A stretch of 64,000 bases of DNA from Verrucomicrobiota bacterium. Its GTDB lineage: Bacteria; Verrucomicrobiota; Verrucomicrobiia; Opitutales; Opitutaceae. This document shows, piece by piece, positions 21,726 through 30,332 of the stretch (position 1 is the stretch's first letter; each line of letters opens with the position of its first letter). The stretch covers positions 158,053-222,052 of the forward strand of contig VHCJ01000003.1 in assembly GCA_016871755.1 (NCBI GenBank), in the 5' to 3' direction. A program made the translations under genes and the position numbers. Below the pieces are notes generated by a model, which was not told the DNA's origin, did no database searches, and saw nothing but the letters and a program-made list of their open reading frames with translations.

Positions 21726-22427
21726 CTACAGATCGGCGGGCGCGGAACGCGGCACGCTCCCGACTGGGGTCGTGTCGCGTTCGGCTCCCGGGACCAGAGC
21801 GGCGGCCCGCGCGGACCGTTCCGCCCAGCGTCCTCGTACGGCCGCCAGTGCGCGGAAGCCGAGCGTCCCCAGCGACACGAGCCAGATGGCGGGGTCGACG
21901 ACGTAGTCCCAGGCATTGTCCGACTCGAGGGCGCTCAGGGCGAACGCGCCCAGCGCCGCCGTCAGCACCAACCCGGCCCGGTTGCCGACCGCGAGGAGGA
22001 AGAGGGCGACCGCCGTGATGGTCCAGATCGCGGGACCGCTCCGCCAGCCGAAGTAGTAGAAATCCACGGCGCGACCCCACAGCGGGTTTAGGTAGAGGAG
22101 CGAGCCGGCGACGGCGGTGAAGGCCAGCAGGGCGCGAAGGTCCGCCGGGCGCCGGAGGTCGCGCTGAAGGAGGCTGCGCCAGAGCAGGGCAAGGACGAAG
22201 GCGATGCCGGGTAGGCTTGGGTTAGGATAAAAGCTTTCGACCCAGCGCCCGAGCGAGACCGGCCCAACGGGCACGAAGAGCAGGGCGATGGCGAGCGCGC
22301 CCAGTCCGGCCTGCCAGCGCCGGGGCGCCGGTCGGCCCAGCCCCTTGCCCGCGATCCAGAGCAGCAGCACCCACAGCGCGCCCGCGAGCGCGAGGGGATG
22401 CAGGAGCGTCGTGGGCAGGATGCTCAT
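21726..22427 (-). CDS. Polytopic membrane protein of unknown function
   Basis: I do not recognise a family. The 233-residue product has about six or seven hydrophobic helices, for example LALAGALWVLLLWIAG at the N terminus, LGALAIALLFVPVG, GIAFVLALLWRSL, ITAVALFLLAVGN and GLVLTAALGAFALSAL, with a charged C-terminal tail. The ATG at 22427 overlaps the stop of the sialidase-like gene (ATGA), so the two are translationally coupled. That coupling is the only functional clue: it may be a transporter or membrane partner used with the sialidase-like protein. Confidence 0.6.
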   Translation of the reverse strand: MSILPTTLLHPLALAGALWVLLLWIAGKGLGRPAPRRWQAGLGALAIALLFVPVGPVSLGRWVESFYPNPSLPGIAFVLALLWRSLLQRDLRRPADLRALLAFTAVAGSLLYLNPLWGRAVDFYYFGWRSGPAIWTITAVALFLLAVGNRAGLVLTAALGAFALSALESDNAWDYVVDPAIWLVSLGTLGFRALAAVRGRWAERSARAAALVPGAERDTTPVGSVPRSAPADL

Positions 22428-23626
22428 CGCTGGACGAGCGCCGGCGTGCGGGTGGCTTGATCCAGCCACGCCGCGTTGAACTCGACGTGCTTAATGCGTT
22501 CCCGCCTCCACGTATACGTCACGTGGATACGCCCGCGGGCGTCCTCCACGATGGAGGGGTAGGAGAATTCCCGCTTCGGCTCATGCTCCAGCACCGGTCC
22601 GGGCTGCCACGTCGACCCGGCGTCGGTGGACACCGCGAGCCGGAGTGAATCGCGTCCGGCGGCGGCGTCGTTGTAGGCGAGAAGGATGCGCCCGTCGCGG
22701 AGCCGCACGGCGTCGACCGCCGCATCGGGGTTCGGCAGCGAGGTCTGGGCGGTCGGCGACCACGTCCACCCGTTGTCCCGGGAGAACGCCGCGCGCAGCG
22801 TCCGCTCCGGCCGCCCGTCGCGCAGGAGCATGAGGACGCGGTCCTGCCCGAGCGGAACGAGGACGGGTTGGAGCAACTCAGATTCCGAGGGGAGGCTGCG
22901 TAGTTCGTAATCCCGCAGTTGCCCACCGGGCTCCGGGTCGAGCCACAGCACCTGCGGGTACTTCAGCGCCATCTCATGGTAGATCGGCAGGCCGATGCGT
23001 CCGTCACTGGCATAGACCGGGCGGCTCCGCACGAGGCTGCTCAGGTTCATGTACGGATTGAGCGAGAGGCGCCGGCTGTCGCCCCAGGTCCGGCCGTTGT
23101 CCCGCGAGGCTTTCACGTTCAGCGAACAACCGGACCAACCGCCAACCATCACGCTGACGTACACCATCCAGAGGGTCCCGTGTCGATCAGGGAAGACCAC
23201 CGTGTTGCCCAGCTTCTTCACCGGCCGGTCGAGTTCCAACTCCGCCTGCTCCCGGTCGATCACCCGCTGGGGCTCCGACCACGCCTCGTCGCCCGGAGCC
23301 CAGCGCGCGGTGAAGACCGCGACGTCGCCCGATCCCTCGCGCTGTCCGCCGTACCACGCCGCGATCAGATCCCCGCCGGGCAGCAGCGAGACCATGCTGC
23401 AGTGCGCCGACCGCGTGTAGCCGGCGGGCGAAAGCCAGCGCTCGCGATGAAACGGCAGGGTCTCGGTTACCGTCCGGCCCGGCGCCGCCTCGACTTGGGC
23501 GATCACGGCCTCGGGCGCCTGGGACGGAACTTCGCCCGAATCGCTGAGTGTCGCCGCCAGCGCGATCAGCAGCGTCGCCGCAGCCGCCAGCAGGCGCCCC
23601 GTCATGGCGAGGGGTCGCGCTTCCAT
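22424..23626 (-). CDS. Exported sialidase-like protein with BNR/Asp-box repeats
   Basis: A 400-residue secreted beta-propeller. After a signal segment (MTGRLLAAAATLLIALAATL) it shows three Asp boxes of the form S-x-D-x-G-x-x-W: SRDNGRTWGD near 185, SRDNGWTWSP near 300 and STDAGSTWQPG near 347. HCSMVSLLPGGDLIAAWYGG and a conserved arginine-rich RSRPVYASDG also fit the exo-sialidase (GH33-like) fold, but catalytic Tyr/Glu residues cannot be assigned with certainty, so substrate remains open. Three nearby Met codons (23605, 23626, 23662) are possible starts; I chose 23626. A much longer frame upstream lies over another gene and is not real. Confidence 0.78.
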   Translation of the reverse strand: MEARPLAMTGRLLAAAATLLIALAATLSDSGEVPSQAPEAVIAQVEAAPGRTVTETLPFHRERWLSPAGYTRSAHCSMVSLLPGGDLIAAWYGGQREGSGDVAVFTARWAPGDEAWSEPQRVIDREQAELELDRPVKKLGNTVVFPDRHGTLWMVYVSVMVGGWSGCSLNVKASRDNGRTWGDSRRLSLNPYMNLSSLVRSRPVYASDGRIGLPIYHEMALKYPQVLWLDPEPGGQLRDYELRSLPSESELLQPVLVPLGQDRVLMLLRDGRPERTLRAAFSRDNGWTWSPTAQTSLPNPDAAVDAVRLRDGRILLAYNDAAAGRDSLRLAVSTDAGSTWQPGPVLEHEPKREFSYPSIVEDARGRIHVTYTWRRERIKHVEFNAAWLDQATRTPALVQR

Positions 23627-23723
23627 GGAGTCAGACCCTGTTGCTCGGGCAGGGTGGTTCATGGGCATGAAACTGAGAAAAGGTCGCTGGCCGGGGATTT
23701 GGGGACGGGCCGGGCGACCATGG

Positions 23724-23733
23724 GAGAATTCTC
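23724..23733. repeat. Palindrome GAGAATTCTC in a divergent promoter region
   Basis: A perfect 10-bp palindrome near the middle of the 255-base spacer between the sialidase-like gene (minus) and the putative glycoside hydrolase gene (plus). It is placed as an operator would be, but a palindrome of this size could arise by chance. Confidence 0.3.
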
Positions 23734-23881
23734 GGTCCGTCCGTCGGGTCAACCCTCCTCTGAATATTTGCCCGCTCTGATGCAACCCGAGGTCATTTGT
23801 CGACGGACGGTCTTCCGCTTCGGGATTCTTCCGGTTGCCATGCATGCTTCCTCCGGTGACGTTGAAGGTCTCTTCCCGACC

Positions 23882-25432
23882 ATGCCGGCCCTGCTCTTCG
23901 CGTGTTTCGCCCTGCTGACCCTGATTGTCTCGCCGTCGCCGGTGGTGGCGGCTGGCGGTCCGGTCCAACCGAGGGACCTGCTGATCGTCAACGAGGACAA
24001 CAGCCACTTCTTCGGTTCGCGTCCCGAATCGGACATGACGCGGGCGGGAGTGGAGGCACTGGTCGACGCGTATGCCGGAGGGGCGGTGACTCATTTGTTC
24101 CTCAATCCGAACTCGATGCGCTCGAGCGTGCGCAGCCGCACGCGGGATGCGATCTGGGAGCCCGTAGACGGCGTCGTCCCTCAGGGGCTCTGGCCGCGGA
24201 ATGCGTTGCGCCTCGACCAGGCTGGAATCGACCCGTACGCGCTCTGGATCGCCCGGGCGCGTCGGCACGGCATTTCCCCGTGGATTTCGATGCGAATGAA
24301 CGATGTGCACGCGGCCGATGATCCGAAGAGCTACCTGCATTCGGAGTTCTGGCGGACGCACCGTCACTTGCGGCGGATGCCCGACGGTCCGGCCATGCCG
24401 TGGACGAATCAGGCGCTCAATTACGTGCATCCGGAAGTGCGGGAGCACCAACTGGGGTTCCTGCGTGAGCTCTTTGAGCGTTACGATCCGGATGGCTTCG
24501 AGATCGATTGGATGCGCTTCGGCTACCATCTCACGCCCGGACGTGAGGCGGAGGAGAAAGAGATTCTGACGGCGTTCATGCGCGAGGTGGACGCCCTGCG
24601 GCGGCAGTGGTCGGAGAAGCGGGGGCGTCCGATCCTGATCGCGGCGCGCGTTCCCTCGCATCCCGATGCGGCCGCCGGACTCGGCATGGATGCGCTGGCC
24701 TGGGCCCGCGAAGGGCTGGTGGACTGGCTCATCCCGTGTCCCTTCTGGTCCACGTCCGATTTCGACATCCCGGTGGACCTCTGGCGGGAGCGCTTGGGGG
24801 TGGACGCGGCGCGCGTCCTCGTGATCCCTGGGATCGAACACAACGTCCGCGCGTGGCCGACCGGAAAGACGGTGGCCAACGACCTCGCCACCCTGCGCGG
24901 GTTCGCCGCCGCGGCCCGTGAACGCGGGGCCGCCAATGTTTACCTGTTCAACTGGATGGACAGCCAGACGCGTCCGGTCAGCGAGCAGGAGTACGCCCGC
25001 CTGATCCACTTCGGGCTCTCGGCGCGCGCGATCGCAGGGCAACCGCGCCGCCATCCGTTGACCTTCCGGGACACGGTGCCGGCGGGTTTCCCGAACGGCG
25101 CGCAGTTGCCCGTTGAAGCGGCTGGAGGTGCCTCGTTCCGGATCCGCAGCGGGGGCGCGTCCGACGTCACGCGCGCCGCGTGGGTGGTGGGGCTGGCCGC
25201 CCGCGAGGGCGTGGAGGCGGCGGTGCTGGAGGCGTCCCTGAACGGGCGCCGTCTCGGCGCCCCGGAGGAACTGCGCGACCTGACCGGTCTGGGGGGAGTA
25301 CAGCGGGCGCTCCGGTTCGCGATCGATCCGCAGACGCTGCTGCCGGGTGAGAACGTCGCGACCGTGCGCCAGACCGATGCAGCGGGATCGCAGCAGATCG
25401 TTTGGGTGGAGCTGCGGGTCAACGAACGCTGA
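23882..25432 (+). CDS. Exported putative glycoside hydrolase, TIM-barrel type
   Basis: A 516-residue secreted protein: signal peptide MPALLFACFALLTLIVSPSP ending near VVAAGG, a catalytic-like barrel of about 350 residues, then a C-terminal beta-rich module. Motifs such as DGFEIDWMRFGYHL near residue 205 and GLVDWLIPCPFWSTSDFD resemble the GH10-like putative hydrolase families, where the acidic residues after the DGxExDW strand are functional. The exact family and substrate are not recognised. ATG codons at 23840 and 23882 are both possible; the latter gives a clean signal peptide. It diverges from the sialidase-like gene, so the pair may degrade the same extracellular glycan. Confidence 0.68.
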   Translation: MPALLFACFALLTLIVSPSPVVAAGGPVQPRDLLIVNEDNSHFFGSRPESDMTRAGVEALVDAYAGGAVTHLFLNPNSMRSSVRSRTRDAIWEPVDGVVPQGLWPRNALRLDQAGIDPYALWIARARRHGISPWISMRMNDVHAADDPKSYLHSEFWRTHRHLRRMPDGPAMPWTNQALNYVHPEVREHQLGFLRELFERYDPDGFEIDWMRFGYHLTPGREAEEKEILTAFMREVDALRRQWSEKRGRPILIAARVPSHPDAAAGLGMDALAWAREGLVDWLIPCPFWSTSDFDIPVDLWRERLGVDAARVLVIPGIEHNVRAWPTGKTVANDLATLRGFAAAARERGAANVYLFNWMDSQTRPVSEQEYARLIHFGLSARAIAGQPRRHPLTFRDTVPAGFPNGAQLPVEAAGGASFRIRSGGASDVTRAAWVVGLAAREGVEAAVLEASLNGRRLGAPEELRDLTGLGGVQRALRFAIDPQTLLPGENVATVRQTDAAGSQQIVWVELRVNER

Positions 25433-25448
25433 GCCGCCTCGGCCTCGG

Positions 25449-26147
25449 CTACGCGGTCGGCCGAGCGGGGGTGCCGGGAAGGCTCCAGTCAAAGGGCGGC
25501 TGGCCCCACCGTTCGAGATGGTGGTTGACGGCCGAGAAGCAGCGACATCCGAAGAAGCGTCGGGCGGACAGCGGCGAGGGATGGGCGGTTCGGACGAGCG
25601 CGTGGCGATCCGCCGTGACGAGCTCCGCCTTCGCGTGGGCGGCGTTGCCCCAGAGGAGGAAGACGATCGGCTCGGGGCGCTCGTTCAGCGCCCGGATGAC
25701 GTGGTCGGTGAACTCCTCCCAGCCCTGGCCCCGGTGTGAATTCGCGGCGTGCGCCCGGACGGTGAGGACCGTGTTCAGCATGAGGAGGCCGCGCCGGGCC
25801 CATGCTTCAAGGTGGCCGTGCTCCGGTGCCGCGAACCCCGGGAGATCGGCGGCGAGTTCGCGGTACACGTTGCGAAGCGAGCGCGGCACGCGTCGGTCGG
25901 GGGGAACGGAAAAGCAGAGCCCGTGGGCGTCCCCCGGGGTCGGGTAAGGGTCCTGACCCAGGAGGACGACGCGGACCGCTTGCGGCGGCGTCAGGGCGAG
26001 GGCGCGGAAGCGATCGGTTGCCGCGGGGAGAACGACCTGACCCGCGGCCTCCTCGGCCGCGAGGAAGCGTTCGAGTTCGCGGAAGGACGGTGAATGCACC
26101 GCGCCGGAGAGCAGGGACCGCCAAGCATCGGGAACGGGAGGGAGCAT
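25449..26147 (-). CDS. ung: Uracil-DNA glycosylase, family 1
   Basis: Removes uracil from DNA as the first step of base-excision repair; 232 residues. The water-activating motif appears as GQDPYPTPGDAHGLCFS near residue 64, with proline where most enzymes have histidine after GQDPY, a variant also known in Actinobacteria. The C-terminal HPSPLSA motif holds the catalytic histidine. It converges with the putative glycoside hydrolase gene 16 bases away and diverges from the thioredoxin-like gene. Confidence 0.94.
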   Translation of the reverse strand: MLPPVPDAWRSLLSGAVHSPSFRELERFLAAEEAAGQVVLPAATDRFRALALTPPQAVRVVLLGQDPYPTPGDAHGLCFSVPPDRRVPRSLRNVYRELAADLPGFAAPEHGHLEAWARRGLLMLNTVLTVRAHAANSHRGQGWEEFTDHVIRALNERPEPIVFLLWGNAAHAKAELVTADRHALVRTAHPSPLSARRFFGCRCFSAVNHHLERWGQPPFDWSLPGTPARPTA

Positions 26148-26299
26148 GGTCGCGGAGCTTCGGCCGATCCGGTGGCCGGTCCGAGGTCAGCCGGGATCGG
26201 GTCGCGCCGCCAGTTTAAAGGGTGGCGGCGGCCTCGGCGGTTGCCACGACCGCGGCTTGCGCTGCCGCGGTTCGCCCGGCAGCCTCGCCGAATTCCCCC

Positions 26300-27262
26300 A
26301 TGAAACCCTCGCTCCGTCTTGCCTGTGTCTTCCTGTGCGGCCTCGTTTCCGCGCTGCCGCTTGCCGCCCAGACGGCGGCCCCCGCCGCGTCGGCGTCGGC
26401 CCCGGCGGCAGTCACCCCGGCTTCCGAACTGAACGATCTGCGCTCGCGGATCATGACCAAGGTCCGGGCTGGCCAGAAGAGCGCGGCGGAGCTCGCCAGC
26501 GAGATCGCCGAATTCGATGCGCTGCTCGCCAAGTACGCGGGTAACAAGTCGGAGGAGGTGGCGCAGATCCTCTTCATGAAGGGCGCCTTCTTCGCGCAGG
26601 TCCTCGACGACGAGGCGGGCGCGGTGAAGCTCCTGCAGGATCTCGTGGCGGGCTATCCCGGCACGAAGGCGGCAACGAACGGCGAGCGCCTGATCGCGCA
26701 AATGGAGCGGGCGGCGCAGGCCAAGGCCACGCAGGCCGGGCTGGTTGGCCGCTCCGCCCCGGAACTGAACTTCACCTGGCGCAGCGATCAAGGCCCCCAG
26801 ACCCTGTCCGCCCTCCGCGGCAAGGTCGTCGTTCTCGACTTCTGGGCCACGTGGTGCGGTCCGTGCATTGCCTCGTTCCCGAACGTCCGCGCGCTGGTCC
26901 ATCACTATCGCGGATCGGACGTCGTGGTCATCGGCGTCACCAGCCTCCAAGGCTTCGTGGCCGGGCTCGAAGGCGGCCGCGTCGACACGAAGGGGAATCC
27001 GGAGAAGGAGATGGCGCTGATGCCTGACTTCATGAAGGCGAAGCAGATGAGCTGGACGGTCGCGTTCAGCAAGGAGGAGGTCTTCAACCCGGACTACGGC
27101 ATCTCCGGCATTCCCTACGTCGCGATCATCGCTCCGGACGGCACCGTGCGCCATGCCGGGCTGCATCCGGCGGGTCCGCTGGCCGACAAGGTCGCGAAGA
27201 TCGACGCGATCCTGAAGGAGTTCGGTCGCCCCGTTCCGGCGGCGCCCGCGACGTCGTCGTGA
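26300..27262 (+). CDS. Exported TlpA-like thioredoxin-fold protein
   Basis: Periplasmic redox protein of 320 residues: signal peptide (ending ALPLAAQ), an Ala-rich linker, a helical region of about 120 residues, then a thioredoxin/redoxin domain with WATWCGPCIASFP near residue 185. The CxxC pair is intact, and FNPDYGISGIPYVAIIAPDG carries the conserved cis-proline. It would act as a thiol-disulfide reductase or oxidoreductase, perhaps for cytochrome or other exported-protein maturation; no partner gene is adjacent. The ATG at 26300 was taken because the signal peptide starts there. It converges with glnD. Confidence 0.88.
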   Translation: MKPSLRLACVFLCGLVSALPLAAQTAAPAASASAPAAVTPASELNDLRSRIMTKVRAGQKSAAELASEIAEFDALLAKYAGNKSEEVAQILFMKGAFFAQVLDDEAGAVKLLQDLVAGYPGTKAATNGERLIAQMERAAQAKATQAGLVGRSAPELNFTWRSDQGPQTLSALRGKVVVLDFWATWCGPCIASFPNVRALVHHYRGSDVVVIGVTSLQGFVAGLEGGRVDTKGNPEKEMALMPDFMKAKQMSWTVAFSKEEVFNPDYGISGIPYVAIIAPDGTVRHAGLHPAGPLADKVAKIDAILKEFGRPVPAAPATSS

Positions 27263-27298
27263 TTGCCGTCGGGCCCGGCGGCCCGACGGACGGCATGA

Positions 27299-30196
27299 TT
27301 AGCGACCCGCGGCGGCGGGTGCCGCCGGGGCGGCCGTCGCCGCAGTGGGCGAGGCGCTGGCGGAAGCCGTGCTGGCGGAGCCGCCCTCCGGGCCGCTTCC
27401 CGGCGCATCGAGCGGAGTGATGGCTTGGAGCAGGGCGGTACGGAGCGTCTGGAGTCGGTCGGCGTCGGCCACCGCCTGATGCTGGTCGTCCTCGATGTAG
27501 AACGTGTCGATGGCCACGCCGCGCTCCGTGCCGATGCGGGCGAAGGAAATATCCAGGCCCTGATCGCTGATCACCTTGGCGAGCCGGAAGAGCAGCCCGA
27601 TCTCGTCGCGCGCCTGCACCTCGACGATCGTCCGGGCCATGGTGGCGTCGTGGTACACGTCGACCGTCGACGGGAAGGACGCGTGGAGCGTTTCGCCGGT
27701 CTTGGCGGCCGCGCTGAACCGCGAGGCGGCGGCGAGCTTCCGGGCGTGGGCCACCATTTCCGGGTGGAGATCCGTGTTCCGGACCAGCGCGGCGTCGCAG
27801 CTGCGGGCGAACGCCTCGAGGGCCGACGCGCTCTGGACCACGCCGCGGCCGGGTTCGACGACGTGGAACGTGTCGATCGCCACGTGGTCGCTGCGGGAGT
27901 GGACCTTGGCGCTGAGGATGGACAGACCAGCGACACTCAGGGCGCCGGCGAGCTTGTAGAACAGGCCGGGCCGGTCCCAGGTCACGACGTTGACGATCGT
28001 GAGGGAGCGGTTGAGGTCATCCTTCCAGTCGATCACGGGCTGCAGTGAGCAGGCGGCGCCTTCATCCAAGGCGGCGTGCAGCAGGCGGTGGACCATGCGG
28101 ATATGGAGGCTGATGTCGGCCGCGTCCGTGTGCAGGAAGTAACGCTCGGGCAGGCGTTCGAAGTGGGCGCGGATCCCGGCGGCGCCGACGTCGGGGATGC
28201 CACGGGCGAGGAGTTCGTCGAGCGTGCGCTGGCGCCGCTTCGACTGACGCGTGGCGAGCGCGGCGCCGTGGACGAAGTACTCGAGCGTCACCTGGTAGAG
28301 CTGCGTGTGGAGCGTGTCCTTGTAGCTGCTCCAGAGACCGGCGGCGGTGCCGCGCGCGTCGCAGAAGGTGTGGACGTAGAGGTAGCGCAGGCGCTCGGCG
28401 TCGATCACCGCCTCGGCGAACGCGGCGGCGGTGGCGGGATCGTCGACGTCGCGCTTCTGCCAGAAGCGCGTCATCAGGAGGTGCTGGCGGATGATGAAGC
28501 TGACGACCTCGCGGCTCGATGGGTCGATGCCAAGGCGTTCCAGGATGGGCGCGGCGATCGCCACGCCACTCTCGGCGTGGCCCTTGATGCCGCGCGCCTT
28601 GCCGATGTCGTGCAGCAGTAGGATGAGGTAGAGCAGCATGGGCGAGCCGGTCTCGTGCAGTGTGGCCCGGTACTTCTGGCTCAACGGCGAGGCTTCGGTG
28701 AGGATCTGGTCGAGCTCGCGGATGGCGTGGAGCGTATGGATGTCGGCGGTGTAGCGGTGATAGAACTCGTGCTGCACGAGGCAGGTGAGCTCGTCGAATT
28801 CCGGGATGAAGCGCCCGAGCACGCCGAGCTCGTGCATCAGTGAGAGGGAGGGAAACACCGCCCCGGCCTCCTCGAGAATGGCGCGGAACGAGACGCACGC
28901 ATCGGGCGAGCGCTGGACCTGCCGCGTCAGCAGCGGGAGGGATTCGCGGATCAGGCCTTGGAGGGCGAAGTCGGGCTGGGCGTTGAGTTGCTGGCAGTGC
29001 CGGAAGACGCGGATGAGGCGGGCCGGATCGCTGCGGAAGACGTCGTTCGTCTCCGGCGCCAGCTCGCTGCCGCGGAGGATGAAGCCGTCGATGCGCTTCG
29101 TGCGCTCCAGCTTGCGCGCGCGGATGAGGTCGCGGAACGAGATGCGGTTCTTGTCCGGCGTCTCCAGCGTGAGCGCGAGGCGGTTCTCGATCAGCTTGGC
29201 GACCCGGTGGATCGTCTGCGCGGCGCGGTAGTAGTCGCGCATGAACTGCTCGACCCGCCCGAGCATGTCATGGTGCGTGTAGCCAAGCCCGAGCGCGATG
29301 CGGGGCTGGATGTCGAGCGTCAGGACATCCGTCGGGCGCTTGCTCTGGAAGTGCAGCTCGTTGCGGACGCGGAGCAGGAAGTCGTAGGCGCGCTGGAAGT
29401 CCCGCGCCTCGTTGCGCTGCAGGTAGGACTGCGCCGCGAGTTCGTCGATCGCGGTGATCCCGAGTTTCACCCGGGCCATCCAGAGCGCGTTCTGGAAGTC
29501 GCGGAGTCCGCCGACGCCGTTCTTGATCTCGGGTTCCTGGAGAAAGACGGTGTCGCCGTACTTCGCCCGTCGCGCCGCCTGATCCTGCAGGCGCACCGCG
29601 ATGTAGCCCTTCGGATCCTCCTCCGAATAGAAGGCGCGGTAGGCGGTGGCAAACGCGTCGTAGAGCGCGCTGGCTCCGGCCACGAGCCGCGACTCGAGCA
29701 GCGCGGTCTTGGTCTGCATGTCCTTGCGCGCCTCCGCGAAGGTCTCGTCAACCGTCCGCATCGCATGGCCGATCTTCAGGCCGCAGTCCCAGAGGATGTA
29801 GAGGATTTCGTTGCTGAGGTGTTCCTGGACCGGTTTCACCACCGCGGGCTTGGCCTTGGACGGAAAGAGGAAGAGCACGTCGATGTCGCTCAGCGGGCTG
29901 AGTTCGGATCGCCCGTAGCCGCCTTGGGCGATGAGCGCCACGGGGAGGGGCAGCGGCCCGTGCGCGCGCTCGTAGGAGGCCACCGCATAGTCGAACAGGT
30001 GCGCGAGCATCAGGTCGACCATCGCGGCGCGGGCGCGGGCGGTCGACAGGCCGGATTCCCCGGCGTCGTGCCGCATCCGGATCATCGCTCCCTCCAGCCG
30101 CAGGAATGCCTTGCACGCCGCGAGGCGCTGGGCGACGGGCACGTCGCCGACGAAGTTCAGGCGCTCGCGGGCGTGCTTGTGGATGCGGCCGATCAT
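27299..30196 (-). CDS. glnD: Bifunctional PII uridylyltransferase / uridylyl-removing enzyme
   Basis: Senses glutamine and modifies PII signalling proteins. At 965 residues it has the full domain set: a nucleotidyltransferase with GGYGRSELSPLSDIDVLFL near residue 97, an HD-type hydrolase with HDIGKARGIKGHAESG near 530, and two C-terminal ACT domains (from about 735 and 850). The tail is a run of Gly, Ser, Ala and Pro not found in typical family members. It diverges from valS with a 136-base spacer. No glnB/amt gene lies nearby. Confidence 0.94.
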   Translation of the reverse strand: MIGRIHKHARERLNFVGDVPVAQRLAACKAFLRLEGAMIRMRHDAGESGLSTARARAAMVDLMLAHLFDYAVASYERAHGPLPLPVALIAQGGYGRSELSPLSDIDVLFLFPSKAKPAVVKPVQEHLSNEILYILWDCGLKIGHAMRTVDETFAEARKDMQTKTALLESRLVAGASALYDAFATAYRAFYSEEDPKGYIAVRLQDQAARRAKYGDTVFLQEPEIKNGVGGLRDFQNALWMARVKLGITAIDELAAQSYLQRNEARDFQRAYDFLLRVRNELHFQSKRPTDVLTLDIQPRIALGLGYTHHDMLGRVEQFMRDYYRAAQTIHRVAKLIENRLALTLETPDKNRISFRDLIRARKLERTKRIDGFILRGSELAPETNDVFRSDPARLIRVFRHCQQLNAQPDFALQGLIRESLPLLTRQVQRSPDACVSFRAILEEAGAVFPSLSLMHELGVLGRFIPEFDELTCLVQHEFYHRYTADIHTLHAIRELDQILTEASPLSQKYRATLHETGSPMLLYLILLLHDIGKARGIKGHAESGVAIAAPILERLGIDPSSREVVSFIIRQHLLMTRFWQKRDVDDPATAAAFAEAVIDAERLRYLYVHTFCDARGTAAGLWSSYKDTLHTQLYQVTLEYFVHGAALATRQSKRRQRTLDELLARGIPDVGAAGIRAHFERLPERYFLHTDAADISLHIRMVHRLLHAALDEGAACSLQPVIDWKDDLNRSLTIVNVVTWDRPGLFYKLAGALSVAGLSILSAKVHSRSDHVAIDTFHVVEPGRGVVQSASALEAFARSCDAALVRNTDLHPEMVAHARKLAAASRFSAAAKTGETLHASFPSTVDVYHDATMARTIVEVQARDEIGLLFRLAKVISDQGLDISFARIGTERGVAIDTFYIEDDQHQAVADADRLQTLRTALLQAITPLDAPGSGPEGGSASTASASASPTAATAAPAAPAAAGR

Positions 30197-30332
30197 GGGG
30201 CGTCCCGGGAGGGACGAGGGAGATCATCGGGCGGCGTCCCGACCGCCTTCAACGCCCAAGTTCGTCCCCCCGCTTGTCGCTTGCCTCACCCGCGTCCGCG
30301 CGGTTCTCTTGCGGGTTCACCCGTCCAAGCCC

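Noticed and set aside
22424-25492. Extension of the sialidase-like frame to more than 1000 residues
   Set aside because: The added part is the reverse complement of the putative glycoside hydrolase gene; a signal peptide at the shorter start settles it.
25449-26147. Inactive uracil-DNA glycosylase because GQDPYH reads GQDPYP
   Set aside because: The same variant occurs in Actinobacteria such as mycobacterial Ung, and both the aspartate and the HPSPLSA motif are intact.
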